From: an uncultured Eubacteriales bacterium
GTDB lineage: Bacteria; Bacillota; Clostridia; Monoglobales; Monoglobaceae
DNA length: 17,844 nt
NCBI GenBank assembly: GCA_900542675.1
Contig: UQOT01000042.1
Span: 1 to 17,844 of the forward strand
Direction: 5' to 3'
Of this stretch, positions 1 to 8,678 are shown in pieces (the first letter of the stretch is position 1; each line of letters begins with the position of its first letter). The notes beneath the pieces are model-generated. The model was not told the origin of the DNA, made no database searches, and worked only from the letters and a program-made list of their open reading frames with translations. The position numbers and the translations under genes were made by a program.

Positions 1-1151
1 TTTTTCTTCATAAATTCCACTGCCGGAGTTTTAAACCTCTGCTTTTCGTCCTCAATCAGACGCAAATACTGAGAAGCCATAAACGAACCGTTAAACGCCT
101 CTTGAGCTGTTACGGGCGGTACTCCTACGGTAATAGTATTTCTGTGCGGTTCATATGGATAGTTTTTCACCGCAATTACTCTTTGCTTTGATTTCACCCC
201 GTTGTCAATGTCATTGACCGTTACGGTATCACCGAGTTTAACCTCTTTCCGTATCTCAATTAATTTTATATCAACCGCATATTTCGGTATGTCAATACGT
301 TCAATATTCTTAGAATCAAACTGCAGCTGTGCCGCCGACAGTAAATCATCTTGCTTTGTTATCTCGTCAAAATTACTGAAAGCTTCATATTCGCCGAGTA
401 TATCATAATTTGGACTTAGTATATATCCCTTGCCGTCATTTGTTTCCCCAAGCGGTTCCAATGTACCATCCGCAAGCATTCTGTATGACTGGTCAAGAGG
501 TAAGTCGTCTTTGCCGTACGGATACAGCTTTGTTACAAGAGTACTTACATCTATTGTCGGCGTAATCTGACAACCGTTATAACGGGGGTCAATAACAACA
601 CCCCTATCCTTGCCGAGCCTGCGTACAAGTCCTATGCGCTCATTGTCAACATATATTTCGCTGTGAATACGATATTTTTTCAGTGTTTCCATTAAGATGT
701 TCAAGCACCCCATAGGTGTTTTCTTTGACATCTCAAAAAAGTCAATTTTATCATCCACAGGCTCAAGCCCCAATGCCTCAAGTTCTGACTTTGTCAGCGC
801 AGTCACGTACGGTGAATTTTTGAATATTGCTTCAAATATTTCATATGCAGGCTTGTCTATCATGTCACCTATATATTGAATATGAGTTCGGCAAGTATCC
901 TGCAATAAGCTCACTGCGCGTATTGATGTACCGTCAATCGTTTTTATACGGAACACCTTACCGTCATATCCAACCTTGCGCCCTACTTCAACAAGTCCCC
1001 ATTTGGGGTCGCCTTTAGGCAGTGTAAAATTTATCTCATATCCGCCGTTTATTGCTTGTGATATACATACGTCTTTTGCGTTTTGCAAAAATCCCAATCG
1101 CCTTGTTATGTAGTCCGTTTCGTCTTTGTCATACACCGCTATGTACTTCAT
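1..1151 (-). CDS. Tail-associated lysin/antireceptor-type tail protein (Tal), 3' end outside window
   Basis: The gene starts at the ATG at 1151, overlaps the Dit stop by four bases (ATGA), and has a GGAGATGAT ribosome site just upstream inside Dit. I translated it by hand: 383 codons stay open to the left edge, so the C-terminus is missing. The protein begins MKYIAVYDKDETDYITRRLG and continues with short beta-rich segments such as KVGYDGKVFRIKTIDG and VVIDPRYNGCQITPTIDVS, then TKLYPYGKDD. This pattern, and the position directly after Dit, fit the N-terminal structural part of Firmicute phage tail proteins (prophage endopeptidase tail family, gp44-like fold), which form a trimer closing the tail tip below Dit. 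Whether a peptidoglycan hydrolase or receptor-binding domain follows cannot be seen. Family assignment is from residue pattern and synteny; I am fairly sure of the role and unsure of any enzymatic activity. Confidence 0.85.
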   Translation of the reverse strand, partial: MKYIAVYDKDETDYITRRLGFLQNAKDVCISQAINGGYEINFTLPKGDPKWGLVEVGRKVGYDGKVFRIKTIDGTSIRAVSLLQDTCRTHIQYIGDMIDKPAYEIFEAIFKNSPYVTALTKSELEALGLEPVDDKIDFFEMSKKTPMGCLNILMETLKKYRIHSEIYVDNERIGLVRRLGKDRGVVIDPRYNGCQITPTIDVSTLVTKLYPYGKDDLPLDQSYRMLADGTLEPLGETNDGKGYILSPNYDILGEYEAFSNFDEITKQDDLLSAAQLQFDSKNIERIDIPKYAVDIKLIEIRKEVKLGDTVTVNDIDNGVKSKQRVIAVKNYPYEPHRNTITVGVPPVTAQEAFNGSFMASQYLRLIEDEKQRFKTPAVEFMKK

Positions 1152-1951
1152 ATAATATCATCTCCAAACATAAAATTATGATTATAGTCAAAGAATACAG
1201 TTCCTTTGCCGCTGCATTCAATTGATATATTATTTTCTCCCGGGAGCAATTCGCAGAAGTTGCCGCTTACACCCTCCGGCATATATCCGTTCTCGCAGTC
1301 GATAACAAACGTCCTCGCATCTCCGACTGCTATATTTATTTCCGCATTGTTGACTGTCAGTTTAAAACTTGTCACGCCTTGTTCTAAGTCAATATTCACC
1401 GATGGACGGACAGGAGCCGAACCCTGATAGTCAAGTACGCCGCTGTAATTTCCGCTGAACTCAATCTCGTTTTCGTCCCCGAAGCCGATAGGAACGTCGC
1501 TGCCAAGCAGTATATCACTGCCAAGCGGTATTCCGTTACTGTCAAATATAAATCTGTTAAACGGACGGCATCTGAACTGCACCTTTGATTTGCCGTTTTT
1601 ATATAGATTTATAGTCAAGTCCTCTAAATCTGCCGGCTTTGCAATCCATTTAACATACGGCATATCGTCGAATATAAGCTCGCCGTAGCCGCCCGACAGC
1701 CAATTCGCGAACCTCGATACCCTTTTCTGCAGTTCGGTGGTATTCGGAGCTATAAGCGTAAACTCAAGCTCCAGAACCTTATCCTCGTAGAATAATCTGC
1801 CGCCCGTTTCCGAACAGTCTACGTTACCGTCACGATACGGAACTTCCTCGTCCACCTGTCTGACAGGCGGAATTATCGGTCTCCCGACAGTTTTAACTAT
1901 TGTATTAAATTCGTCACTGTGTTTCCCTCTGAATGTTATTCCGTGATGCAT
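1148..1951 (-). CDS. Distal tail protein (Dit), baseplate hub
   Basis: This 267-residue protein has the usual length of siphophage Dit proteins (SPP1 gp19.1, TP901-1 Dit). The N-terminal half (about 1-135) starts with the typical short strand followed by an FRGKHSDEF segment and includes FANWLSGGYGELIFDD at about 81-96, matching the N-terminal belt domain that forms hexameric rings at the tail tip. The C-terminal half (about 160-267) is beta-rich, as expected of the galectin-like domain. A short near-repeat LGSD-ILLGSD sits at about 143-152 at the domain junction. The ribosome site GTAGGAGGA is made of the last codons of the tape measure gene, and the start ATG follows the tape measure stop after one base, so the two are translationally coupled. 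Its stop overlaps the Tal start. The tail tip role is secure from family features plus gene order; receptor contact is not evident. Confidence 0.9.
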   Translation of the reverse strand: MHHGITFRGKHSDEFNTIVKTVGRPIIPPVRQVDEEVPYRDGNVDCSETGGRLFYEDKVLELEFTLIAPNTTELQKRVSRFANWLSGGYGELIFDDMPYVKWIAKPADLEDLTINLYKNGKSKVQFRCRPFNRFIFDSNGIPLGSDILLGSDVPIGFGDENEIEFSGNYSGVLDYQGSAPVRPSVNIDLEQGVTSFKLTVNNAEINIAVGDARTFVIDCENGYMPEGVSGNFCELLPGENNISIECSGKGTVFFDYNHNFMFGDDII

Positions 1952-1952
1952 T

Positions 1953-4900
1953 TTATCCTCCTACATTTGAAAGAATATCCGATGTACTTTTATTAGAAAA
2001 TATTATTGCGTCTGTCTTATCAGCTATATATTGATAATTCGTTTGATTAACAGTTACATCGGGTTTTATATTTGCAATTTCTTCTCGCAAAACCCTGATA
2101 AGCTCATCAACCTTATTGTTCATCCCTGTTTCAAGAGTTTTAAGCGGTTCAACAAGCGATGCAATCTTCATATTAGCCTCTCTGGTCTGCTCCAAAATCC
2201 GCTGTTTTTCAGCCTCCAAGGCTTCATAATCGGCTTGCATTTGCTCCATGATAGCGTTGTTTTCAAGCTCAATCGCATACCGCTGCTCCTCTCGCTCAAT
2301 TTCCTTGAGCTTGTCTAAGGCTTCCTGATACTTTTCCCTTCCTTCGATAGTAACGGCGTTCTTGTACTTCTCTATATCGGATAGAGTTTCGGCTTTGTTC
2401 TCTGCTCTGTCCTCGACTTCCCACTTTTCGTCAAGCGCACTGAGTTTTTCATCAAGCAGCTCTTCCGCCTCGTCCATACGGTCTTTGAATTCGGAAAGCA
2501 TTTCGTCATAGCTGTCCTCTGTAGCCTTATATAGTTCAAGCCGCATTTCGTCAGCCTGACGCAGGGCATACTTGCGGTCGTTCTCGCTGAGATTTGGGTC
2601 GTTTGACCATTTGGTATACTCGTTGATTTTTCTCTGATAGAAGTCTGTTTCGCTGTCGCCCATAGCTTCCCAGCCGTAGACTTCGGCTTGCTTTTGGTGC
2701 CAATCCGCGTCGTCCTCCCACTCAGACATCTTGTCCTTCCACGCGTCCATTTTCTTATCGGCAAGGGTTGCATCAAGGTCAAGCTTTACAGCATACTGTT
2801 CCTCCGTCATCGCGCCCAGACCGCCGAAAAATTCATCGACATACGTCTGTACACGATGTAGCCCCGCGATTGTTCCGTCTGCGTCAAGCGCTTCATATTT
2901 CTGTGCGTGGTCTATCCAATTAAATGAATAATCAGTCCGTCCGCCGATTAAATCTTTGGTGGTATCATTCATCAGGTCAAGATATTCCTGATATGTTTTA
3001 TTTCCTTCCGATACAGCCTGTAAATTCCGCTCATTTATGCGCTGATATGCAGCCAAAGGACTTTCACCAATCTCATCCCAATCGTTGAATGTATTACGCA
3101 GATTAATCCACGCTTTTGACACATCATTTGCATCATCTATAAGTTGAACCGAATATTTGTGCAGTTTTAATGTCGCGTCTCTATATTCCTCGGTATCAGG
3201 CGCAAAGTTCTCATCACGGTACGCCGCAAGGTGTGAATAGTATTCCTCCTGCGAAATCCATCCCATATCAAGCGCGTATTGCTGGGTTTCGAGATTTTCG
3301 CTCCACATATTCTTTGTGTAGGTAACAACCTCTTCTTCAATTTCTTTGATAACTTCGGCGTCAGACGCAAACTTACGCTTCATCTCATCAAGCCACTCAA
3401 GCTCTTCCCACGCGGGAATTATTCTGTAAGACGTCTTACGTATATGCTCACGGTCGGCTTTCGCACTCTCCCACGCCTCGTTATTTTTACCGCTCGCGTA
3501 GTGCGGGAGATTTTTAAGTACTCCCTTTGTCTGTGTTGCGTTCAAAAGTACGTCGTGTTCCTTAAACATAATCGGAACATCCCGACCTTTGAAGGTGTAA
3601 CCCACTCCGTCACGTATCAAAAGCTCCGTCGGGTCAGGTATACCTCTTTCGTCATTTATAATACCAAAACCCGCTTTTGCATCAGATGTACCCTTTGCGG
3701 TAATACCATTAGCTAAAGCGTGCGGAGTTGGGAGACCGCCTTTTACAACAGTATTAATCGAATATGTCACTGTTGCCGTTTTGTTGGGCGGTACATAACT
3801 CTTTACAGCCGAGTCATTGACTCCAAAAACGACATCAGCTGGTTTGTCTTCCGGCTGATAATTGTCCGGTTCGGATGAGTCCTTATCAAAAACAACCTTC
3901 GGGTGCGCCTCTGTGCCGTCAAGGTTATACAGCTTTCCCGTCACAAGGTCAAGAACAAGCGTTGCGCCGTCTTCAGCTTCAACCCTTGCTTTCCCTGTTG
4001 TTTTATCAATGCCTTGTATCTTATAGCTTACTCCGTCAACAATTATAGAAGCATCGTCCTGCGCCGTAAGAATAGCAACAGCGGTTTCCATACCGAAATT
4101 TTTTACAAGTTCTGTAACTGTTACAATCTCATCTTTTCCGTTGACTTGTACCCCGACAGTGACATTTTCGCCGTTGATTTCTTCAATATTCTGCGTCGCG
4201 TTATCAATCAGCGATATATCACCCTCAGCGCTGATTTTTATGGTTTTATTCTCGGGTAGCAATCCCATAGAATGTGCAAGCTGATTTGCCTGTTCATTTA
4301 TGATGTCAAGCTTCCCTTCAGCTGCTGCGCTTTTAAAATCTTTAAAGCCATTCTGTATTAACGCCGCCCCTGCCGCGGTTTGTGCGGCACTCGCTCCGAA
4401 TTTTTGACTGTTTTTTATATAGTCATTTACAAAATTGCTAAGAGTATCTCCGCCCTTCTGCCACACTTCACTAAGCCCCGAAACACCGTTTTGCGCAATC
4501 GCTGCTTTTTGCGCATATTCGTCAACATCGAGCCCGGCAGCTTTCACCGCTATACTCATATCTTCTAAATCTCTTTGCGCGTCCTTCCAATTGCCGTTTT
4601 GAACATCAGTTGCTAAAAGTGTTGCCGCATTTTTAGCCATATCTTGGGCGTTTTCGGTGTACTTTTTTATTCTTTCCTGCCTATTCTTTTCTGCCGCTTC
4701 TGCAGCACTGGCTGCTTCTTCCAACCCGCTGTATTCATTGGACAAAAAATCGATTTGATTTGATACGGCTTCTAAATCATCAACGTTTGGGAGCATACCC
4801 CTATATCTTTCCGCAACATCACCATTATTAAAAACATCAGCTATGTTTTGCTTTAACTCTCCGAGTGATTTATTATAATTTTCCTGACTTATACTCCCTT

Positions 4901-7427
4901 TTCCTAAATCTTCGTTTAGTTCCTGCCACTCTTCCCGATAATCGTGCAAATCATTTTTGGCATTTAAAATATTGCTTCTCTTTTCAGTCAGTCTGCTATA
5001 ATTTGCTCCCGTACCGTTTTTATCATTTATATCATCTTGATACTGGTCTTTTCCCGATATAATACTATCTTTAAAACTATTCGCTGAGTCTCTTGCTTTT
5101 AACGCCTGATACTCAGTTAATTCTTCAAGAGCTTCGTCAAGCTCGTGGTCGTCAACTTCTATAGTAAGATTATATTCATCGGTTAAAATCTTTTTTATTT
5201 CCTGCAGTCTTGACTTCGCGGCATCGATTTCTTCTTTGCTCGTATCGGCAGCCATAATCTTTACTTGCAGTTCATCAACTTCTTTAGATAAATCACTTAA
5301 ATTTTTATAAGCCTCTGCAGCTGTTTCAGCTTTTCGAGCTTCTTCATCAAGACCTAATGTATAGTTTCTGGAATTTATAACTTTCTTCCTGACTGCTTCC
5401 ATTCCTAAATACGCAGCAGTCAATGCCGTTATTGTTCCCGCCGCTATTACACCGGCTACCCCAAAACTTTTTAATGCGGGGCTCGCCGCTCTAATCTTTC
5501 CGAGAGCTTCGGCAAAACCGCCAAGCCATTTTGCGGAGCTCGAAACAACCTTCGCGCCCGTACCAAGAGCTACGATGCCTGTTGCCACTCCGACAAGGTT
5601 CTCTTTGCCCTCGTCGCTCATATCGGCAATGCCCTGAGCGAAGTTTCTTACTGATGTTGAGCCCTTCGCTATCATCGGAAGGAATGACTCGCCTATGCTG
5701 CGGCCTGCTTCAACGAGATTATTCTTTGTTATCTGTATCTGTCCTGCTGTGGTTTCAGCCATTGCGTCTGCTTCTTTTTGCAGCGCTATATTTTCACTCC
5801 ACGCGGTATTTGCGCGATGCAGAGCCTGTTCGAGAAGTCCAATACCCTTGCTGCTTGCAAGTCTCTGCAATGCCTGGATGTCGCGAATGTTATTAAATCC
5901 AAGCTCCTCAAGCGTCTTAACTTGGTCTTCACTCTTTGAAAGACCGACTAAGAAAGTCTGAAAGGCTCCGCTGGCGTCGTTCTTCCACTGATTTGCAAAT
6001 TCCGCCGAACTTTTGCCCGATACTTTTGCAAATGTCGCAAGACCTTCACCGCCCGTGCTTACCGCGCTCTGAATGTCCATCCAAATACGCGACACCGCAG
6101 AGCCGCCCGCTTCTGCTTCTATACCCATTGAAGAGAGCGCAGTCGAATAACCCAAGATATCCTGCGCGGAAATGCCTACAACATTACCGGTAGCGCCCAT
6201 TCTTAGACCGAGTGTAGCAATCTCGCTTTCAGTCGTTGCGAAGTTATTACCAAGGTCAACAATTGCTGAACCGACATTTCTTATCTTGTCCTGCGAAGTA
6301 TCCGTTACATTCATAAACCGCGCAAGAGTTGCCGCGCCCTCTGCGCCCGCAAGATTAGTGGCCGTTCCCATCTGCGCCATAACTTCGGTAAAATCAACAA
6401 TATTCGGGGTCTCAATACCAAGCTGACCGCCTGCCGCCGCAAGTTCGGTCAACTGTTTTGTCGTCTGAGGTATGGCGTTTTTGCCGTTAATTCCGGTCGT
6501 GGTAAGGTCAATTATTCCCTGCTTAACTTCCTTTAGCTGCTCGGGCGTACCCTCAACGGTCTTTTTTACCTTTGCAAAATCATTCTCAAAATCAATCGCA
6601 AATTTAGCCGACGCAACACCGCCCGCCGCAAGCGCAAGAGACGTAACCTGCAAAGGCTTTGTAACCGTATCAAGGTTTTTGCCGAACTCCTTTATACCTT
6701 TGCCCGTTTTCTGCATATTAAGAGCTTTTTGCTGTTTTTCCACCGCTGCAAGCCCGTTTTGATACTCGCTGTATGTAGATTGTGCCTTTTTGAGCGCATC
6801 ACTTGTATTTTGATAACTCTTATTCGCATTATCAACGGCGGCTTTTGCGTTATTGTAGTCATTAATATTTGACTGCATAACGCGCCCCTGCGCAGCAAGC
6901 GAATTTTGTACTTTTCTTTGCTGTCTTTCAAGCCCACCTATTTCTTTTGTGGTTTGATTGATGTATTTAACGTTATCCTTATACTCACCGCTGTTTTTGT
7001 CGATTAATGCATTAATTTTTTGATATTCGCTAACCTCGTGTGCTTTCGCCTGAATAGATACACCGAGGGCTTTTTCCTGCTGCTTTAAGGCAGAGCAATT
7101 ATCGAAAACGCTTTTCTTATTCTTTTCATATGTAGCCGTTGTTTTAGCCAACGCTCTCTCACTGTCGCCGACAACAGTCTTAGCTTTTGATAATTTATTT
7201 TCATATTGTTTAACAGATTCGCCCGCCGCTTCCATTCTCGACTTATACTGTTCTAAAACATTTGTGCCCTTTTTAGTCCCGCTGATAAAGCCGTCTGCCG
7301 CCGATGATACACCTTTAAAGCTGCCCTGCATTCCCGACAACTGCCCCTGTACATCGGATATAGTTGCCGCAAGCTGCGACGCGTCACCTGTTATTCTTAC
7401 TACTAAATTTGCTACTTCATCACCCAT
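1953..7427 (-). CDS. Tape measure protein (tail length ruler), TP901-type core
   Basis: At 1824 residues this is by far the longest gene. Residues about 55-240 are a Lys/Glu/Gln-rich coiled coil. Residues about 275-620 match the conserved TP901-type tape measure core, with FAIDFENDFAKVKKTVEG at about 276-293, then alternating Gly/Ala-rich helices. A hydrophobic stretch near residues 660-685 (FGVAGVIAAGTITALTAAYLG) could cross a membrane during DNA entry. A beta-rich segment lies at about 1100-1300, and residues about 1650-1800 are again strongly coiled coil. I see no lysozyme, NlpC/P60 or M23 peptidase motif. The start follows an AAGGGG ribosome site at a ten-base spacing. Known tape measures give roughly 1.5 angstroms of tail per residue, so a tail near 270 nm would be expected if the whole chain acts as ruler (inference). 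The segment around 4560-5480 is clearly more AT-rich than the flank on its right. Confidence 0.95.
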   Translation of the reverse strand: MGDEVANLVVRITGDASQLAATISDVQGQLSGMQGSFKGVSSAADGFISGTKKGTNVLEQYKSRMEAAGESVKQYENKLSKAKTVVGDSERALAKTTATYEKNKKSVFDNCSALKQQEKALGVSIQAKAHEVSEYQKINALIDKNSGEYKDNVKYINQTTKEIGGLERQQRKVQNSLAAQGRVMQSNINDYNNAKAAVDNANKSYQNTSDALKKAQSTYSEYQNGLAAVEKQQKALNMQKTGKGIKEFGKNLDTVTKPLQVTSLALAAGGVASAKFAIDFENDFAKVKKTVEGTPEQLKEVKQGIIDLTTTGINGKNAIPQTTKQLTELAAAGGQLGIETPNIVDFTEVMAQMGTATNLAGAEGAATLARFMNVTDTSQDKIRNVGSAIVDLGNNFATTESEIATLGLRMGATGNVVGISAQDILGYSTALSSMGIEAEAGGSAVSRIWMDIQSAVSTGGEGLATFAKVSGKSSAEFANQWKNDASGAFQTFLVGLSKSEDQVKTLEELGFNNIRDIQALQRLASSKGIGLLEQALHRANTAWSENIALQKEADAMAETTAGQIQITKNNLVEAGRSIGESFLPMIAKGSTSVRNFAQGIADMSDEGKENLVGVATGIVALGTGAKVVSSSAKWLGGFAEALGKIRAASPALKSFGVAGVIAAGTITALTAAYLGMEAVRKKVINSRNYTLGLDEEARKAETAAEAYKNLSDLSKEVDELQVKIMAADTSKEEIDAAKSRLQEIKKILTDEYNLTIEVDDHELDEALEELTEYQALKARDSANSFKDSIISGKDQYQDDINDKNGTGANYSRLTEKRSNILNAKNDLHDYREEWQELNEDLGKGSISQENYNKSLGELKQNIADVFNNGDVAERYRGMLPNVDDLEAVSNQIDFLSNEYSGLEEAASAAEAAEKNRQERIKKYTENAQDMAKNAATLLATDVQNGNWKDAQRDLEDMSIAVKAAGLDVDEYAQKAAIAQNGVSGLSEVWQKGGDTLSNFVNDYIKNSQKFGASAAQTAAGAALIQNGFKDFKSAAAEGKLDIINEQANQLAHSMGLLPENKTIKISAEGDISLIDNATQNIEEINGENVTVGVQVNGKDEIVTVTELVKNFGMETAVAILTAQDDASIIVDGVSYKIQGIDKTTGKARVEAEDGATLVLDLVTGKLYNLDGTEAHPKVVFDKDSSEPDNYQPEDKPADVVFGVNDSAVKSYVPPNKTATVTYSINTVVKGGLPTPHALANGITAKGTSDAKAGFGIINDERGIPDPTELLIRDGVGYTFKGRDVPIMFKEHDVLLNATQTKGVLKNLPHYASGKNNEAWESAKADREHIRKTSYRIIPAWEELEWLDEMKRKFASDAEVIKEIEEEVVTYTKNMWSENLETQQYALDMGWISQEEYYSHLAAYRDENFAPDTEEYRDATLKLHKYSVQLIDDANDVSKAWINLRNTFNDWDEIGESPLAAYQRINERNLQAVSEGNKTYQEYLDLMNDTTKDLIGGRTDYSFNWIDHAQKYEALDADGTIAGLHRVQTYVDEFFGGLGAMTEEQYAVKLDLDATLADKKMDAWKDKMSEWEDDADWHQKQAEVYGWEAMGDSETDFYQRKINEYTKWSNDPNLSENDRKYALRQADEMRLELYKATEDSYDEMLSEFKDRMDEAEELLDEKLSALDEKWEVEDRAENKAETLSDIEKYKNAVTIEGREKYQEALDKLKEIEREEQRYAIELENNAIMEQMQADYEALEAEKQRILEQTREANMKIASLVEPLKTLETGMNNKVDELIRVLREEIANIKPDVTVNQTNYQYIADKTDAIIFSNKSTSDILSNVGG

Positions 7428-7446
7428 ATTATCGCCCCTTTATTTT

Positions 7447-7494
7447 CACATAACAAAAAACACCCACACAAAAATGGGTGCGTTTTGTTATGTG
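7447..7494 (-). promoter_or_regulatory. Strong intercistronic hairpin before tape measure gene
   Basis: A perfect 12-bp outer stem (CACATAACAAAA at 7447-7458 pairing with TTTTGTTATGTG at 7483-7494) encloses a two-by-two mismatch, a 6-bp inner stem (CACCCA/TGGGTG, 7461-7466 and 7475-7480) and an 8-nt loop. In the transcript the inner G/C stem is followed by a run of six Us, like a rho-independent terminator embedded in a longer stem. It lies between the gpGT stop and the tape measure ribosome site, so it could attenuate transcription, protect an RNA end, or limit tape measure translation. The structure is seen; its function is inferred. Confidence 0.6.
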
Positions 7495-7512
7495 CAGCCG
7501 CTAAGCTGCACA
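7491..7512 (-). promoter_or_regulatory. Second hairpin, sharing four bases with the larger one
   Basis: TGTGCAGC (7491-7498) is an exact reverse complement of GCTGCACA (7505-7512) around a 6-nt loop. Its arm TGTG at 7491-7494 is also the end of the long stem of the neighbouring hairpin, so the two cannot both form completely. In the mRNA this stem comes first, seven bases after the gpGT stop codon. No U-run follows directly, so it is not a terminator by itself. Confidence 0.5.
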
Positions 7513-7517
7513 AATTA

Positions 7518-8005
7518 TTAATAGCCGTAAAACCATTTTAAATTATCCGGTACGCTATCCATACTCGGAGCGCTGTTACTGCTCTCCGAGATTAATAACT
7601 TGAACAGCATAACCGGATTTTGTCTTGCCAGTTCGTCAGGCAGTATTCCTTTGGCTTCGTACATAATTTTGTACAAGTCCTCAAGCTCAAAGTCGCTATC
7701 CCCGCCTGACGTTACCCGTTTTTTAACAGCTCATTGATTTCTTTGACATTTTCGGCATACAAATCAAATACCTTATCGCAGAGTACCGCTCTTTCAGGTA
7801 TTGACAATGTCTCTATGTATTCGCGCGTTGCAGCTGTGTCTTCAAACATGTGAATAAGCGCATTGTAGCAGAGCGTTACGGCTCCCGCAAGGCCCTGACA
7901 GTGAAAATTGTTTATCATCGAGTACGCCTTAAAATCAAACGGATTTGACTGAACATCTTTATTGTTGATTTTTATAGTTATTGTGTTCTGTACTGTCTTT
8001 GTCAT
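7518..8005 (-). CDS. Tail assembly chaperone, -1 frameshift product (gpGT type)
   Basis: The gpG frame can switch by -1 at the heptamer A AAA AAC (7724-7718) and then continues for 66 codons to a TAA at 7520-7518. The predicted fusion has 162 residues: the first 96 of gpG, then RVTSGGDSDFELEDLYKI, a Pro/Leu-containing middle, and a C-terminal NLKWFYGY. An extension of this kind, ending in a WFYGY-like motif, is familiar from Firmicute siphophages with a frameshifted tail chaperone between tail tube and tape measure. By analogy with lambda gpG/gpGT, the T part would recruit tail tube subunits to the chaperone-coated tape measure. The coding continuity, the correctly phased slippery codons and the position all agree. 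No obvious downstream stimulatory structure is needed or clearly seen. The efficiency is unknown. Confidence 0.88.
7712..8005 (-). CDS. Tail assembly chaperone (gpG type)
   Basis: This 97-residue protein begins MTKTVQNTITIKINNKDV at the ATG at 8005, which follows GGAAGGAG at about nine bases. A longer reading from a TTG at 8029 would overlap the tail tube gene and lacks a ribosome site. Family features are the N-terminal beta segment, then the FDFKAYSMINNF segment and a helical remainder ending in ELLKNG. It lies between the major tail protein and the tape measure, the fixed position of the tail chaperone in siphophages, where it wraps the tape measure and keeps it soluble until tail tube assembly. 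The last codons carry the slippery heptamer that yields the longer gpGT form. It is not expected in the finished virion. Confidence 0.88.
   Translation of the reverse strand: MTKTVQNTITIKINNKDVQSNPFDFKAYSMINNFHCQGLAGAVTLCYNALIHMFEDTAATREYIETLSIPERAVLCDKVFDLYAENVKEINELLKNG
7718..7724 (-). promoter_or_regulatory. Slippery heptamer for -1 programmed ribosomal frameshift
   Basis: In the gpG frame the codons read TTA AAA AAC GGG TAA, so the seven bases A AAA AAC have the canonical X XXY YYZ phasing. Both tRNAs can re-pair one base back on AAA AAA. The zero-frame stop is only two codons later, whereas the -1 frame stays open for 66 codons. Confidence 0.85.
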
Positions 8006-8009
8006 AATG

Positions 8010-8660
8010 TTATTCTCCTTCCGATACAATAGGTGTTGACGATGGATACCAATTTATATCCGAGAACCACTTCTCGCGTATCTGAGCGAGGGTCATATCT
8101 TTTACCGTATCGCTGTCGCTGTCAAGAACATAATATCCCTTCTCGTCGCACTCTCTGAGCGTAGCTGTATATGTCGCTTTTGCGGTCTGCTTTTCCGATG
8201 CGCCCTCGCTCGGCTTTGTCTTTCCTCCTACATTTGAAGCAAAGCCAAACTTGCCTTTGTAGTATCTTATAAATCTTGAAACGCTGCCCGGCTTCATTAC
8301 CTCCCAAGCAACTCCAAAATTCGGGGCCTCAATTATTCCTTTATACTCAACGCCGCCGTCAACTGTATCTAATCCTCGCATAAGCGCGTCAATCTCAGGT
8401 GGAATGTCGGCGTTAGTGATTTCGTGACCCAGCTTTTCGATATAAGACTCTGTGTAATAAGCCTTATTATCTGCGTCAAGCGTATCTGTTGCTCCGTTAT
8501 CAGTCGGAGCAATTTCAACAGTACCGGGAATACGAATTGCTTCGTCATAGGTTGCTTCGCCTGTTTTTGCGTCATCTGTAAGCATCTTAAATATGGTATA
8601 ATTGCTCACGCCTAAAGTAGGCATCGGGTTGTGTTTTAAAGTTACATTTGTTTCTGGCAT
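8010..8660 (-). CDS. Major tail (tube) protein, phi13-type
   Basis: A 216-residue protein starting MPETNVTLKHNPMPTLGVSN after an AAAGGA ribosome site. Its length, the Asp/Glu-rich beta pattern (IPGTVEIAPTDNGATDTLDA at about 44-63, then YTESYIEKLGHEITNADIPP) and the C-terminal KATYTATLRECDEKGYYVLD fit the phi13/TP901-type major tail protein family, which polymerises as stacked hexamer rings around the tape measure. It follows the tail completion gene and directly precedes the chaperone, the standard order. It ends with SEGE; no extra C-terminal Ig-like domain is present, unlike many relatives that carry one. Confident in the role. Confidence 0.88.
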   Translation of the reverse strand: MPETNVTLKHNPMPTLGVSNYTIFKMLTDDAKTGEATYDEAIRIPGTVEIAPTDNGATDTLDADNKAYYTESYIEKLGHEITNADIPPEIDALMRGLDTVDGGVEYKGIIEAPNFGVAWEVMKPGSVSRFIRYYKGKFGFASNVGGKTKPSEGASEKQTAKATYTATLRECDEKGYYVLDSDSDTVKDMTLAQIREKWFSDINWYPSSTPIVSEGE

Positions 8661-8678
8661 AAATAAATCATCCTTTCG

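Noticed and set aside
2372..2782. 136-codon minus-strand frame inside the tape measure gene
   Set aside because: It is in another frame of a clearly coding, coiled-coil region, with Arg/Lys/Thr-rich composition typical of a shifted frame.
3279..3716. 145-codon plus-strand frame opposite the tape measure
   Set aside because: No ribosome site, no family resemblance, and fully opposite a conserved gene; considered an antisense shadow.
1953..7427. Possible peptidoglycan hydrolase domain in the tape measure protein
   Set aside because: I looked for lysozyme, NlpC/P60 and M23 motifs and saw none; the sequence is coiled coil and low-complexity helices.
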